From the NCBI RefSeq assembly GCF_000367345.1, contig NZ_BARE01000001.1, positions 124,001 to 188,000 on the forward strand: a stretch of DNA of 64,000 bases, read 5' to 3'. The notes beneath the pieces are model-generated. The model ran no database searches, was not told the DNA's origin, and was given only the letters and a program-made list of their open reading frames with translations. Both the position numbers and the translations under genes were made by a program. The DNA comes from Sphingobium xenophagum NBRC 107872 (GTDB lineage: Bacteria; Pseudomonadota; Alphaproteobacteria; Sphingomonadales; Sphingomonadaceae). Position 1 is the first letter of the stretch, and every line of letters starts with the position of its first letter. Shown one piece after another: positions 17,386-27,216 of this stretch.

Positions 17386-19239
17386 CTACTCGCCGCTCAG
17401 CCTTTCGACCACCTCTCCGGCATCACTTTGCCAGGCAAAAACATCTGCGCCCTTGCCCTTCAGCTTGGTTTCGAGCGTCCTGGCGCGGGTGAAGCTGGCG
17501 AAAGGACCGACGACCATACGATTGGTCCGGCCCCAACTGGCGATCCAGGCGCTTTGCGGGGCTAGCTCGTCATATTTCTTGCGCAGCGCCTTCAGCGTGA
17601 ATGCCAGCGCGCTCTTATTCGCGCCGGTCGCGATCTGAAGCCAGTTGCGTGACGGATTGTCGGCCAGGCGCTTCTTTTCCTCCGCCTCCTTCTTCGCCTT
17701 AGCATCGGCTTCCGCCTTGGCCTTGGCTGCGGCGGCTTTCTTCACCTTTTCGGCGGCGGCCAGACGCTCGGCGCGGCGCGCGGCCTGCATTTTCTCGATT
17801 TCGGCCAGATCGACGGCCGCGACGGTGGGTCGCCGTTCCGCGTCCGGCACATCGATGGCGCGGATGATGTCGGCCAGCGTGCGGGTCGCCTGTGGATCGG
17901 GCTGAGGCGGCGGCGCGGGCGGCGTGGGCTGCACAACAGGCGAAGCAGCGGGCGTCGATGCCGGTGCGGAAGCCTGGGCCAGCGCGGTGGCATTATTCGC
18001 TACCGTGGTCGCAGGCTGATTGGCGGCAGGCGCCGCGGTCCGCGGCGTGTCGAGCGATTCAAGACCGGGCGCTGGCGGTCCCTGCACCTGCGGCGTGGCG
18101 GCGGCAAGCTGCCGTGGCGGAGCAGACTGGGTCGGGGCCGGTGCGCCGGGCGTCGGCTGGACCATCTGCACCTGCGCCGGTGCCGGTGTCGGTGTCGGTT
18201 GGACGGTTTGCGGCGCAGGCTGCTGCAGGGTTGGCGCAGAACTCGGTGTGGGCGCTGGAGTCGGGGTGGGCGTCGGTGCCGGCGTCGGTTGAACCGTCGC
18301 CGTTCGCGGCGTTTCGGCCCGCGCCAGCCGCGTTGCTTCGCGGCGCTGGCGCTGCTGCTCAGCACGACGCGTGCGGCGATCCTGCGCCGGGCTGGTCGGG
18401 GCGGCCGCCACAGCGACCGGCGGTGGTGCCTTGGTTGCCACCGGCTGGCTGTAGCCGGGAGCCGGTGGCGTCGGCACGATCGCGGCGATGGTAGTGCCGA
18501 CCTGCGCCGGGAAATGCCCGAAATGAATCGCAGCAGCCTTCTGCGCTGGCGTCAGATAGGGCATTTTGCGCAGATAGGGCATCATCGCGGCGGCGAGCTG
18601 CGGCGGCATGGTCTGCTCGGCTATCTTCTGCGCTTCAGCCTGCCGGTTGTTCATCGCCAATATGAATACGCGCGATCGCCATGCCGCGCGATCGCTCTTG
18701 TAGAATAGCGGCTGCATGACCTTGTCCGACGCATCGATCTGCCCGGCTATCCCCAATGACGATGCATAGCGGCGAATCAGTTCCGCATCGTCGGGCGTGC
18801 GTTGCAGCGCCGCCTGATAATCGCGCTGCGCCCCCGCCTGATCCCCGGTCATGTCACGCGCCAGCCCGCGATCAGCCAGGATCGTGGCGTCGGGATAGCC
18901 CAGCCGCGCCGCCTGATCGAACAGGCGCAACGCTTCACCGGGATTTTGCAGCTTCAACATCACCCGCCCCAGCCCGGCCTTGATCCGGCCATTACCGCTG
19001 GCGATCGCATCGGCGCGGGCAAAAAAGCCGGTGGCGGCGCGCGGGTCGTCCAACGCCAGCGCAGCCTCCCCCGCGCCGATCAGCGCCGCCACATCGCGCG
19101 GATTGGTGGACAGACGGGCAAGGTAGCTGTTGAGGCCGGCCGCGTCGGGCGGACGGACCAGCTGCGATTGGTCAACCTGCGCGAATGCGCCGCCCGGAAG
19201 CATCAGCGCGGCAATTATCCAGGGAAGAGAGCGTTTCAC
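17386..19239 (-). CDS. Exported TPR protein with Pro/Ala-rich linker and C-terminal SPOR domain
   Basis: 617 aa. A signal peptide (1-20, cleavage after GGAFA) is followed by several TPR repeats (about 35-230), a roughly 200-residue Pro/Ala/Thr/Gln-rich linker, a Lys/Ala-rich helical stretch (about 495-530), and a SPOR fold at the C-terminus ([18 protein letters not shown] ... KGADVFAWQ). SPOR domains bind denuded septal peptidoglycan, and the location just after ftsZ supports a division role. The linker DNA is low-complexity (repeated Thr/Pro codons), so its length may vary between strains. No symbol is assigned. Confidence 0.8.
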   Translation of the reverse strand: MKRSLPWIIAALMLPGGAFAQVDQSQLVRPPDAAGLNSYLARLSTNPRDVAALIGAGEAALALDDPRAATGFFARADAIASGNGRIKAGLGRVMLKLQNPGEALRLFDQAARLGYPDATILADRGLARDMTGDQAGAQRDYQAALQRTPDDAELIRRYASSLGIAGQIDASDKVMQPLFYKSDRAAWRSRVFILAMNNRQAEAQKIAEQTMPPQLAAAMMPYLRKMPYLTPAQKAAAIHFGHFPAQVGTTIAAIVPTPPAPGYSQPVATKAPPPVAVAAAPTSPAQDRRTRRAEQQRQRREATRLARAETPRTATVQPTPAPTPTPTPAPTPSSAPTLQQPAPQTVQPTPTPAPAQVQMVQPTPGAPAPTQSAPPRQLAAATPQVQGPPAPGLESLDTPRTAAPAANQPATTVANNATALAQASAPASTPAASPVVQPTPPAPPPQPDPQATRTLADIIRAIDVPDAERRPTVAAVDLAEIEKMQAARRAERLAAAEKVKKAAAAKAKAEADAKAKKEAEEKKRLADNPSRNWLQIATGANKSALAFTLKALRKKYDELAPQSAWIASWGRTNRMVVGPFASFTRARTLETKLKGKGADVFAWQSDAGEVVERLSGE

Positions 19240-19287
19240 ACCCGTGCCTTAACCGATGCCGCCATGAATGGGAAATGACCGCCAACG

Positions 19288-19328
19288 AAAAAGCGCGCCC
19301 GGTTGCCTTGTGGGACCGACGGCGCGCT
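19288..19328 (-). terminator. Rho-independent terminator after ftsZ
   Basis: On the minus strand AGCGCGCC (19328-19321) pairs with GGCGCGCT (19299-19292), and a run of five T follows (19292-19288). It lies 35 bp after the ftsZ stop and closes the dcw transcript. Confidence 0.85.
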
Positions 19329-19362
19329 TCTGGTGGAGCAGATGCCCCGGCAAGCGGATCGC

Positions 19363-20784
19363 TTACTGGTTGTTCTGGCGATTGAGGAAGCGCGGAATGT
19401 CCATCCCCGGCGCGCCTTCGTCGGCGGCTGGCGACTTTTCCGTGCCACGCGTCAGGCCCGCCATCCGCTCGAACAGGGTGCCGCCCGATGCGACACGCGG
19501 TGCGGGCTCTGCTGGCGGAGGTGGTGCTGCACTTTCCGCGCCGAGGACCAGTTCATCCTCTGCCGGGTCATCGTCCGAAAAGACAGCGACCGGGCGCGGC
19601 GCAGCGAACGGCGCGGGCGCGGCGGCTGCCACCGGCGCGGGGGCCGGCGCTTCGGGGACGTCCAGTTCCAGCGTTTCCGGTTCAGGTGCTGGCGCGGGAG
19701 CTGCCTGTGGCGCGGGCGCGGGTGCAGCGGCCTTGGGCGCTGCCGACTGGGGCACCGACACCGCAGGGCGGCTGGCAAAGCTGAAAGGCTGGGTCAGCGG
19801 CGCGGCATGATTGCCAACATCATTGTCGATGCCCGTCGCGACAACCGACACGCGAATCTTGCCATTCAGATTGTCGTTGAACGCGCTGCCCCAGATGATG
19901 TTCGCGTCCGGGTCCACCAGTTCGCGAATATGGTTGGCGGCTTCGTCCACTTCCATCAGGCGCATATCCTCGCCACCGACGATCGACACGATGACGCCCT
20001 TTGCCCCGCGCATCGACACGCCGTCGAGCAGCGGGTTGGCGATCGCCTTCTCCGCCGCCTGAAGCGCACGACCGTCGCCTTCGGCTTCGCCGGTGCCCAT
20101 CATCGCCTTGCCCATTTCGCCCATCACGGAACGCACGTCGGCAAAGTCGAGGTTGATGAGGCCGGGCATGACCATCAGGTCGGTGATGCCGCGCACACCC
20201 TGTTGCAGCACTTCGTCCGCCATCTGGAACGCTTCCTTGAAGGTCGTGTTCGGATTGGCGATCAGGAACAGATTCTGGTTGGGAATGACGATCAGCGTAT
20301 CGACATGCTTTTGCAGTTCGTCGATGCCCGATTCCGCCGACTTCATTCGGCGATTGCCTTCGAACGTGAACGGCTTGGTCACGACGCCAACGGTCAGGAT
20401 GCCGCGTTCGCGCGCCGCCTTGGCGATGACGGGGGCCGCCCCGGTGCCGGTACCGCCGCCCATACCGGCGGCGATGAAGCACATATGCGCGCCCTCCAGC
20501 GCCTGCTCGACCGACACGATCGTTTCTTCCGCAGCCGCCTTGCCGATTTCGGGACGCGATCCTGCGCCCAGACCCTCGGTGATTTGCGGGCCAAGTTGGA
20601 TGCGGCGTTCCGCTGGCGAGGCGTTGAGCGCCTGCGCATCCGTATTCGCCACGATGAAGTCCACGCCCTCGACATGGGCTGCAATCATGTTCGCGATGGC
20701 ATTGCCGCCCGCGCCGCCGACACCGATCACCGCGATACGCGGCTTCAGTTCATCCACATGCGGAGGGCTGATCTCAATGCTCAT
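19363..20784 (-). CDS. ftsZ: Cell division protein FtsZ
   Basis: 473 aa tubulin-like GTPase that forms the Z ring. The GTP-binding signature [13 protein letters not shown] is at 106-118, and the N-terminal [13 protein letters not shown] is conserved. After the GTPase core (about 1-320) comes a Pro/Ala-rich linker of about 130 residues typical of alphaproteobacteria, then the conserved tail DIPRFLNRQ, which binds FtsA. Start ATG 20784 follows GGGAGC; a frame extension to 20823 is unlikely. The 108-bp gap to ftsA may hold an extra promoter. No lpxC follows, unlike many proteobacteria. Confidence 0.97.
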   Translation of the reverse strand: MSIEISPPHVDELKPRIAVIGVGGAGGNAIANMIAAHVEGVDFIVANTDAQALNASPAERRIQLGPQITEGLGAGSRPEIGKAAAEETIVSVEQALEGAHMCFIAAGMGGGTGTGAAPVIAKAARERGILTVGVVTKPFTFEGNRRMKSAESGIDELQKHVDTLIVIPNQNLFLIANPNTTFKEAFQMADEVLQQGVRGITDLMVMPGLINLDFADVRSVMGEMGKAMMGTGEAEGDGRALQAAEKAIANPLLDGVSMRGAKGVIVSIVGGEDMRLMEVDEAANHIRELVDPDANIIWGSAFNDNLNGKIRVSVVATGIDNDVGNHAAPLTQPFSFASRPAVSVPQSAAPKAAAPAPAPQAAPAPAPEPETLELDVPEAPAPAPVAAAAPAPFAAPRPVAVFSDDDPAEDELVLGAESAAPPPPAEPAPRVASGGTLFERMAGLTRGTEKSPAADEGAPGMDIPRFLNRQNNQ

Positions 20785-20892
20785 ATATTCTGCTCCCTCA
20801 GCTTCCTCGTCAGGAAGCAACAACCGACATCAAATGTTAACACCAGAAACTGGAGTATTTCACCAGTTAATTTCGTCTTACTGTAAATTCGT

Positions 20893-22179
20893 TCAATAGT
20901 TGGTCTTTATCGCCCGCATCATCCGCTGCCACCACAAGGGCGCGCCCAGACGATGCACGGTTTGCGGCGCGGGCGCCATCGTGCGGAGATCAACCGGGTT
21001 GGAAGCGCCGTAAAGCGCCAGCCCCGCCAGCGTCGCGAAGGCCGGGCCACTATGCGCTTCGGGCATGGCGGACAAGCCCCTTGGCCTACCAATCCGCACC
21101 GCGCGGCCCAACGCGCCCTGCGCATAGTCGGCAATGCCCTTCATTTCTGCGCCGCCCCCGGTCAGCACCACCTGCCGCCCGGTGGGGGAATTGAATCCCA
21201 TGCCCGCCAGCGCGGCGTTCACTTCGGACATCAACTGATTGAGCCGTTCGCAGATGACGCCGACCAGCGCCGCGCGCGTGATCTTGCCCCCTTCCGCATT
21301 GGGACCGGCGCTTTGCCCCGGCAGGGCGACGTCACCATGAGGGGTTGCGATCTCGATCATCTCGCGGAAATCGCGGCGGTTCTGCATCGCCGAACCATAG
21401 AAGCATTTGATCCGCTCCGCCTGGCTGCGGCGAATGCCAAAGGCCGATGCAATATCGTCGGTAATGTCGGACGCCCCGATGGGAATGGAATGCAGGCCCA
21501 CCAACATTCCCCCGGCATAGAGCGACACATTGGTCACCCCTGCCCCCAACTCCACCAACGCCACGCCCAGATCGCGTTCTTCTTCGGACAGGCAAGCGAG
21601 GCCCGTCGCGATCGGCGATGCGACGATGGAATTGACGTTCAGATAGGCGCCACGCACGCACAGGTCCAGATTGGCAAGCGGCGCGCCGTCGGCCAGCACG
21701 ACATGAATATCCACGCCCAGCAGGTCCGCATGCATCCCGGCGGGTTTCTTGACCGGCACCTTGCCATTGATGGTGAAGCAGGTGGGTTGCGCATGCAGCA
21801 CCACGCGACCATCCGGGTCGATGCCCTGTTGCCCGGTCGTCAGCAAATCGTCGATATCGGCCTGCTCGATGCGATAGCCGCCCATGTCGCGCTCTACCGT
21901 CACGACATCGCTGACCAGGCTGCCGCCCGAAAAGCTGACCCACACATCCTCGATATTGGTGCCAGCGACCCGCTCGGCCTGCTCGATCGTTTCGCGCACC
22001 GCCAGTTCGGTGCGCTCCATGTCGGCGATGAAGCCGCGCCGCACGCCCCGGCTTTCGCGCTGGCCCGTGCCCAAAATCGCCAGTTCGCCGGTGTCGGTTC
22101 GCCCCGCGATCAGCGCAGACACTTTCCACGATCCGATGTCGATCGCGGTGATCAGCTTTTCGACCTTGGGCTGCGCCAT
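20893..22179 (-). CDS. ftsA: Cell division protein FtsA
   Basis: 428 aa actin-like ATPase that tethers FtsZ to the membrane. AIDIGSWKVSALI (phosphate 1), LVELGAGVTNVSLY (phosphate 2) and VVLTGGGAEMKGI (adenosine motif) are present, as is the 1C-domain region after about residue 85. The C-terminal WWQRMMRAIKTNY is an amphipathic, basic membrane-targeting helix. It starts 5 bp after the ftsQ stop, with GGAAGG upstream. Confidence 0.96.
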   Translation of the reverse strand: MAQPKVEKLITAIDIGSWKVSALIAGRTDTGELAILGTGQRESRGVRRGFIADMERTELAVRETIEQAERVAGTNIEDVWVSFSGGSLVSDVVTVERDMGGYRIEQADIDDLLTTGQQGIDPDGRVVLHAQPTCFTINGKVPVKKPAGMHADLLGVDIHVVLADGAPLANLDLCVRGAYLNVNSIVASPIATGLACLSEEERDLGVALVELGAGVTNVSLYAGGMLVGLHSIPIGASDITDDIASAFGIRRSQAERIKCFYGSAMQNRRDFREMIEIATPHGDVALPGQSAGPNAEGGKITRAALVGVICERLNQLMSEVNAALAGMGFNSPTGRQVVLTGGGAEMKGIADYAQGALGRAVRIGRPRGLSAMPEAHSGPAFATLAGLALYGASNPVDLRTMAPAPQTVHRLGAPLWWQRMMRAIKTNY

Positions 22180-22184
22180 GGGGC

Positions 22185-23129
22185 TTAGCCTTCCTCGCCC
22201 AACGGCGCGGCGCTGGCCGCGGTGTCGGCCGCATCGACCGGCCGTTCCTCGACCTTGCCCTGCGGCAGCCGCAGGACGAACCGGTCAGGATCGCGCATGT
22301 CGAATTTCACGATACCCCGGCCCAATAGCCGGTTGACCCCGTCCATCCGTGCGAAATTGACCAGGGCGGCTGCGGAAACCTTGTCCCCTTCGGGCAATAA
22401 CAGCGTCTCGCCCGACTGGAAGCGCAAATCCCAGCGGCGATTGCCGACCCAGGTGGCACCCGCCAGCATCGGCTTGAGCGCCGGGGCATTTTCCATCAGC
22501 CGATTAAGCCCTGCCGTCTGGCGATTGGCGTTGGGGCCGACCACCAGCGGCAGGTCCGGCATGGCGCTGGCCGACACGGGTTGCAGCACCACGCCCGCCA
22601 CGTCGATCAGGTGCAACTGCCCGCCATGCTGCCACACCGCCACCGGATCGCGTTCGACAATGTCGACCACCAGCGTATCGGGCAGGCGGCGGGAAATGCG
22701 CGCATCCTTGACCCAGCCCAGTTTCAGCATGTCGGCGCGAACCTTGGGCAGATCGAGCGAGAGCATCGAACGATCCACCTGCCCCAGCGCGATATTATAG
22801 ACCGGCAGTTCGTCCATTCGCTCGACGCCGCGCACCTCGACCTTGTCGACCTCGAAACCCGCGCGCGCCGCGATCAGCGCGGCCTGTTGCTGCACCATGG
22901 CGGGCAGGCCGAAGAAAATCGCGAACCCGATCAGGATCGCGGCGAAAATGCCCACGATCGTCCAGCTCGCCATGCGTTGCAGCGTGGCTTCGCTGACAGG
23001 CAGCGCCTCGATCAGTCGATCGAGCGAGGACTGGCGCTTGAGCGTCCGGCCGCGACCGCCCTTGGTCGCCCTGCCCTTCGCGCTGCTCAGCCGCGCCGTG
23101 CCCCCGCGCCTGATCCGTGCTTCAGCCAT
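22185..23129 (-). CDS. ftsQ: Cell division protein FtsQ
   Basis: 314 aa bitopic membrane protein. A basic cytoplasmic N-terminus (1-50) precedes one membrane helix (about 56-75, WTIVGIFAAILIGFAIFFGL), then a POTRA domain (VDKVEVRGVERMDELPVY) and the FtsQ/DivIB domain with RRLPDTLVVDIVERDPVAVW. It links early and late divisome proteins through FtsB/FtsL. The start overlaps ddl by 8 bp. An upstream ATG at 23183 lies deeper in ddl and is less likely. Confidence 0.92.
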   Translation of the reverse strand: MAEARIRRGGTARLSSAKGRATKGGRGRTLKRQSSLDRLIEALPVSEATLQRMASWTIVGIFAAILIGFAIFFGLPAMVQQQAALIAARAGFEVDKVEVRGVERMDELPVYNIALGQVDRSMLSLDLPKVRADMLKLGWVKDARISRRLPDTLVVDIVERDPVAVWQHGGQLHLIDVAGVVLQPVSASAMPDLPLVVGPNANRQTAGLNRLMENAPALKPMLAGATWVGNRRWDLRFQSGETLLLPEGDKVSAAALVNFARMDGVNRLLGRGIVKFDMRDPDRFVLRLPQGKVEERPVDAADTAASAAPLGEEG

Positions 23130-24087
23130 GTTTCGCTCCCGCCCTGTCCGGCATCCGGGCACCTGCCAGTGCTTCCTCGACAATAGTCTCTACCAGCGTG
23201 GCATAGTCAATGCCCAGCTTCGCCGCCTGTTCGGGAACCAGGCTCAGCGGCGTCATGCCCGGCTGGGTATTGACCTCCAGGAGGAACAGCCCCTCGACGC
23301 CGCGTTCATCGTCCCAGCGAAAATCGGACCGCGATGCCCCCTTGCACCCCAGCAACTGGTGCGACCGCAACGCCAACGCCTTGCACGCCTGCGTAATCTC
23401 GTCGGGAATGTCGGCGGGGCAGACATGTTCTGTCATGCCATCGGTATATTTGGCGTCGAAATCATAAAAGCCGCTCTTGGGCCGCAACTCCGTCACCAGC
23501 AGCGCTTCGTCGCCCAGTACGGCGGTGGTCAGTTCACGCCCGCGAATATAGGGTTCGGCCAGCAATTCGGGGAAATCCTGCCATGGCCCCACACTGTCGC
23601 GCGCGATGGGGTTGCCATAATTGCCCTCCGCCGTGACGATGGCGACGCCGACCGAACTGCCTTCATTGACAGGCTTCAATACATAGGGACGCGGCAGCGG
23701 ATCGCCTTCGAACAGGCTCTCGCTCTGCACGATATGGCCGCCGGGCATGGGGATGCCGTGCGGCACCAGTGCCTGTTTGGTCAGCTGCTTGTCGATCGCG
23801 ATGACAGAAGTGGCCAGGCCCGAATGGGTGTAGGTCAGCCCCATCAGGTCCATCATCCCCTGCACCGTGCCATCCTCGCCCGGCACGCCATGCAGCGCGT
23901 TGAACACGACGTCGGCTTTTGTTTCCGCCAACCGCGCCGCGACATCACGGTCCATATCGATCCGCGTGACTCGATGCCCACGCGATTCCAGCGCCTTGGC
24001 GACGCCCTCCCCGCTCATGAGGGAAACAGGCCGCTCCGCCGACCAGCCGCCCATCAGGACGGCGACATGAAGCGGTTTGAGAGTCAA
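23122..24087 (-). CDS. ddl: D-alanine--D-alanine ligase
   Basis: 321 aa ATP-grasp enzyme, near the usual 300-320 of DdlB. HVAVLMGGWSAERPVSLMSG is the N-terminal signature; ALHGVPGEDGTVQGMMDLMG and LLEVNTQPGMTPLSLVPEQA are the substrate and metal regions. It makes the D-Ala-D-Ala dipeptide for MurF. The start is a TTG at 24087 that overlaps the stop of the DUF4262 gene as TTGA, so initiation probably depends on coupling to that unusual upstream gene. Confidence 0.94.
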   Translation of the reverse strand: MTLKPLHVAVLMGGWSAERPVSLMSGEGVAKALESRGHRVTRIDMDRDVAARLAETKADVVFNALHGVPGEDGTVQGMMDLMGLTYTHSGLATSVIAIDKQLTKQALVPHGIPMPGGHIVQSESLFEGDPLPRPYVLKPVNEGSSVGVAIVTAEGNYGNPIARDSVGPWQDFPELLAEPYIRGRELTTAVLGDEALLVTELRPKSGFYDFDAKYTDGMTEHVCPADIPDEITQACKALALRSHQLLGCKGASRSDFRWDDERGVEGLFLLEVNTQPGMTPLSLVPEQAAKLGIDYATLVETIVEEALAGARMPDRAGAKHG

Positions 24088-24575
24088 TGGAGTATCCCCG
24101 AATAGAGTTGAGGTTGGTCTTCAAGGAGTTCAGCGGGCGCGCCCGCGTCCCAAGGCCAAAGTCCCTCATAAGCCCACACCAACTGATAAGCTGCGTCGAG
24201 CGGCTTTCCAGTGCGCAAATTATGATACCAGAGCGCCGAATTGAGATATTCCGGGGTCAAATGCTGCTTGTCCACCGAGCGGGCGATGCAAGTCACGTCA
24301 TAATCTTCAAACAGGCCTTCGACGCTTTGCCCATCAAACAGTGTTAAGCCAGCTTCGCATTGCCGATGGGTTTCGTTGACAGCAAACACGCCCATTTGTG
24401 AGGGAAGCCCGAGAATGATGACTTCCGGCTGATGGACGCTTTCCCAAAAGCCCACCGAATAAGCAAAGGACTTTGCATCATCCTCTGGATCAAAAACCGA
24501 CACAACTTGGCATCCCTCATCGCGGACGTTCGCGATGATCCGCATTTCATAATCTGTAAGGGAGCGGTCACTCAC
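24084..24575 (-). CDS. DUF4262 domain protein inserted in the dcw cluster
   Basis: About 163 aa. The centre (CQVVSVFDPEDDAKSFAYSV, then GFWESVHQPEVIILGLP) is the DUF4262 pattern; no enzyme motif or membrane segment is apparent and the function is unknown. The likely start is a GTG at 24575 overlapping the murB stop as GTGA; the stop overlaps the ddl TTG start. An ATG at 24605 would add ten residues. The base composition is visibly richer in A and T than the flanking mur genes, which suggests acquisition. DUF4262 is not a normal dcw member. Confidence 0.8.
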   Translation of the reverse strand: MSDRSLTDYEMRIIANVRDEGCQVVSVFDPEDDAKSFAYSVGFWESVHQPEVIILGLPSQMGVFAVNETHRQCEAGLTLFDGQSVEGLFEDYDVTCIARSVDKQHLTPEYLNSALWYHNLRTGKPLDAAYQLVWAYEGLWPWDAGAPAELLEDQPQLYSGILH

Positions 24576-25486
24576 TTCACCAACCCCACCCGCTGTATTT
24601 CCCATTCCAGCTCCACGCCGCTCTTGTCCTTTACCCGCCGCCGCACTTCCTCGCCCAGCGCTTCGATGTCGGTGCTGGTCGCCTCGCCCAGGTTGAGCAG
24701 GAAATTGGTATGCTTCTCGCTCACCTGCGCGCCGCCCAGTTGCAGCCCGCGACAGCCCGCTTCGTCGACCAAAGCCCAGGCCTTGTGCCCATCCGGGTTC
24801 TTGAAGGTCGATCCGCCGGTCTTGCTACGCAGCGGCTGGCTTTCCTCGCGCGCGGCGGCGATGCGGTCCATTTCGGCCTGGATCGCGGCGGGTTCGCCCG
24901 GTTCGCCCCGGAACGTCGCGCTGACCACGATCGCACCGTCGGTCAGGTTCGAATGGCGATAGGTGTAATGAAGATCGCGGTTGAGCAACGTCACTTGCTC
25001 GCCCGACCGCAACACCACCTGGCATTCCACCAATATGTCGCGGGTCTCACGCCCGTAGGCGCCGCCATTCATCCGCACGAAACCGCCGACCGTGCCGGGG
25101 ATCGAGCGGAGAAATTCAAGCCCCGCAATGCCCGCATCCCGCGCGGTCGATGACACCAATATACCCGACGCGCCGCCGCCACAGGTGAGCGTCACCTCGT
25201 CCAGTCGCTCGACCTTTGCAAACGGCTTGCCCAACCGCACCACCACGCCCGGCACCCCGCCATCACGGACGATAAGGTTGGAGCCGAGGCCGAGCGCCAT
25301 GACCGGCACATCGGGGTCCAGCATCGCCAGGAAATCCGACAGGTCATCGGCATCTTTCGGCTCGAACAGCCATTGCGCCGCGCCGCCCGCCTTGAACCAG
25401 ACGAGCGGGGCCAGCGGCGCATCCGCCTTCAAACTGCCGCGCACGGGCGGAAGGGCAATCGTGGCCGTCAACCGCGCATGCCCCAC
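24572..25486 (-). CDS. murB: UDP-N-acetylenolpyruvoylglucosamine reductase
   Basis: About 304 aa, the size of type II MurB. FAD site residues are in GLGSNLIVRDGGVPGVVV; IPGTVGGFVRMNGGAYGRE and the catalytic serine region GGSTFKNPDGHKAW are conserved. It reduces the enolpyruvyl group to make UDP-MurNAc, using NADPH. No ATG lies near the true start. I chose the GTG at 25486; a TTG at 25471, overlapping the stop of the small gene upstream as TTGA, is nearly as good. The open frame to 25822 overlaps murC and is not coding. Confidence 0.92.
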   Translation of the reverse strand: MGHARLTATIALPPVRGSLKADAPLAPLVWFKAGGAAQWLFEPKDADDLSDFLAMLDPDVPVMALGLGSNLIVRDGGVPGVVVRLGKPFAKVERLDEVTLTCGGGASGILVSSTARDAGIAGLEFLRSIPGTVGGFVRMNGGAYGRETRDILVECQVVLRSGEQVTLLNRDLHYTYRHSNLTDGAIVVSATFRGEPGEPAAIQAEMDRIAAAREESQPLRSKTGGSTFKNPDGHKAWALVDEAGCRGLQLGGAQVSEKHTNFLLNLGEATSTDIEALGEEVRRRVKDKSGVELEWEIQRVGLVK

Positions 25487-25665
25487 AACTTCATCCAGCT
25501 TTTCATCGCCGTCAGCCCCGCCTCGCCCGCCTGATTGGCGGCCATGCCTGCCTTGGCATTTTCCTGCGCCGCCTGCACCATGTCGCGCGCGGCCTCCACG
25601 CCCTGCATCTGTACGTCGATCATGCGCTTCTGCATTTCCAGTCCAACCGCGAACAGTTCGAACAT
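25468..25665 (-). CDS. Small helical protein of unknown function between murC and murB
   Basis: 65 aa starting at ATG 25665, which shares one base with the murC stop (TGATG) and so is probably coupled. The protein is predicted helical and amphipathic, with repeated MQ, AA and QA patterns (EMQKRMIDVQMQGVEAARDM) and a C-terminal KSWMKLWGM. It resembles short phasin-like coils only loosely. I do not recognise a family. The tight spacing and absence of stop codons support a real gene. Its 3' end overlaps murB by about 19 bp if GTG 25486 is the murB start. Confidence 0.65.
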   Translation of the reverse strand: MFELFAVGLEMQKRMIDVQMQGVEAARDMVQAAQENAKAGMAANQAGEAGLTAMKSWMKLWGMRG

Positions 25666-27092
25666 CAGGCCGACTCCTTGACCTTGGCGGAAACGGCAGC
25701 GGCCAGTCCCGCCGCCCATTTGGTGATGTCGCCAGCACCCAGGCAGATGACCATATCGTCCGCCTGAATGTCGGCGGCCAGCGCCGTCGCCAGCGCATCG
25801 GCGTCCGCGATGGTGGAAGCATTGCGATGCCCCCGCCGCTTCAGCCCCGCGACCAGCGCCGCGCTGTCCACGCCCTCGATCGGCTGTTCGCCAGCGGTAT
25901 AGACGGGCGCGGCATAGACGATGTCGGCATCGTTGAACGCCTGCTGAAAATCATCCATCAGGTCGCGCAACCGGGTGAAGCGATGCGGCTGGACGACGGC
26001 GATGACCCGTCCCTGCGCGCCTTCGCGGGCGGCAGCCAGCACGGCTTTGATCTCGACCGGGTGATGGCCATAATCGTCGATCACGGTGGCGACGCCGCCA
26101 TCGACGGCGATCTCGCCGACCTTGGTAAAGCGCCGCTTCACCCCCCCGAACTTGGCAAAACCCGTCTGGATCGTCGCATCGTCGATCCCCATGTGCAGCG
26201 CCACGCCGATCGCCGCCATGGCGTTCAGCACATTATGGCGACCGGGCATCGGCATCTCGATCCCCTCGATCTTGCGCGTCGACCCGTCCCGTTCGCGGAT
26301 CTGCACGTCGAAGCGGTTGCCGCCGGGAAAGCTCACCACATTGTCGCCGCGAATATCCGCCTGCGCGGAAAAGCCGTAAGTGACGATCCGCCGATCCTGC
26401 ACGCGCGGCAAAATCGCCTGCACTTCGGGATGGTCGAGACAGAGCAACGCCGCGCCATAGAAAGGCACATTGCCGACAAACTCGACAAACGCATCCTTCA
26501 CCCGGTCGAAACTGCCATAATGATCGAGATGTTCGGGATCGATATTGGTGACGACCGCAATCGTGCCGTCGAGCCGCAGGAAACTGCCGTCGCTCTCGTC
26601 GGCCTCCACCACCATCCAGTCGCTATTGCCCAGCCGCGCGTTGGAGCCATAGCTGTTGATGATGCCGCCATTGATGACGGTCGGGTCCACCCCGCCTGCG
26701 TCCAACAACGCCGCGACCATCGACGTCGTCGTGGTCTTGCCATGCGTCCCCGCCACGGCCACGGTGGATTTGAGCCGCATCAGTTCGGCCAGCATCTCCG
26801 CGCGGCGGATCACCGGCACGCGCGTTTCCAGCGCCAGTTCGACCTCCGGGTTGCCGCGCTTGATCGCGGTGGACGTCACCACCACGGCGGCATCGCCCAG
26901 ATTTTCCGCCTTGTGGCCGATCATCACGCGAATGCCCTTGGCCCGCAGCCCTTCGACCACATAGCCTTCGGCCACATCGCTGCCCTGCACATCATAGCCC
27001 AGATTGTGCATCACCTCGGCAATGCCCGACATGCCGATGCCGCCAATGCCGATGAAATGGATCGTGCCGATGTCCGTGCCGACACCCTTCAT
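25665..27092 (-). CDS. murC: UDP-N-acetylmuramate--L-alanine ligase
   Basis: 475 aa Mur ligase. The N-terminal UDP-binding motif is [16 protein letters not shown] (11-26), the ATP P-loop is GTHGKTTT (115-122), and later [14 protein letters not shown] and [10 protein letters not shown] are family landmarks. It adds L-alanine to UDP-MurNAc in the cytoplasm. It is separated from murG by a palindromic repeat. Confidence 0.96.
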   Translation of the reverse strand: MKGVGTDIGTIHFIGIGGIGMSGIAEVMHNLGYDVQGSDVAEGYVVEGLRAKGIRVMIGHKAENLGDAAVVVTSTAIKRGNPEVELALETRVPVIRRAEMLAELMRLKSTVAVAGTHGKTTTTSMVAALLDAGGVDPTVINGGIINSYGSNARLGNSDWMVVEADESDGSFLRLDGTIAVVTNIDPEHLDHYGSFDRVKDAFVEFVGNVPFYGAALLCLDHPEVQAILPRVQDRRIVTYGFSAQADIRGDNVVSFPGGNRFDVQIRERDGSTRKIEGIEMPMPGRHNVLNAMAAIGVALHMGIDDATIQTGFAKFGGVKRRFTKVGEIAVDGGVATVIDDYGHHPVEIKAVLAAAREGAQGRVIAVVQPHRFTRLRDLMDDFQQAFNDADIVYAAPVYTAGEQPIEGVDSAALVAGLKRRGHRNASTIADADALATALAADIQADDMVICLGAGDITKWAAGLAAAVSAKVKESA

Positions 27093-27114
27093 GCGATAAT
27101 CTCCGAAACAATGC

Positions 27115-27202
27115 CGTCATCCCAGCGAAGGCTGGGATCTCTCTTTTCTTCAAGAGCGACGGAGAAAGAAGAAGTGGGATGCCAGCGTTCGCTGGCATGA
27201 CG
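27115..27202. repeat. Intergenic palindromic repeat (type B)
   Basis: CGTCATCCCAGCGAAGGCTG at the left and CCAGCGTTCGCTGGCATGAC at the right form inverted ends. It lies between murG and murC, one of the few non-coding gaps in the cluster. Confidence 0.75.
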
Positions 27203-27216
27203 GAAGAGGGAAGCCA

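Noticed and set aside
18100..18310. Possible tandem-repeat array
   Set aside because: The GGTGTCGG-like repetition encodes the Thr/Pro-rich linker of the TPR/SPOR protein, so it is low-complexity coding sequence and not a CRISPR or satellite.
25487..25822. Longer murB starting at 25822
   Set aside because: It would overlap murC and the 65-aa gene with Arg-rich non-MurB sequence.
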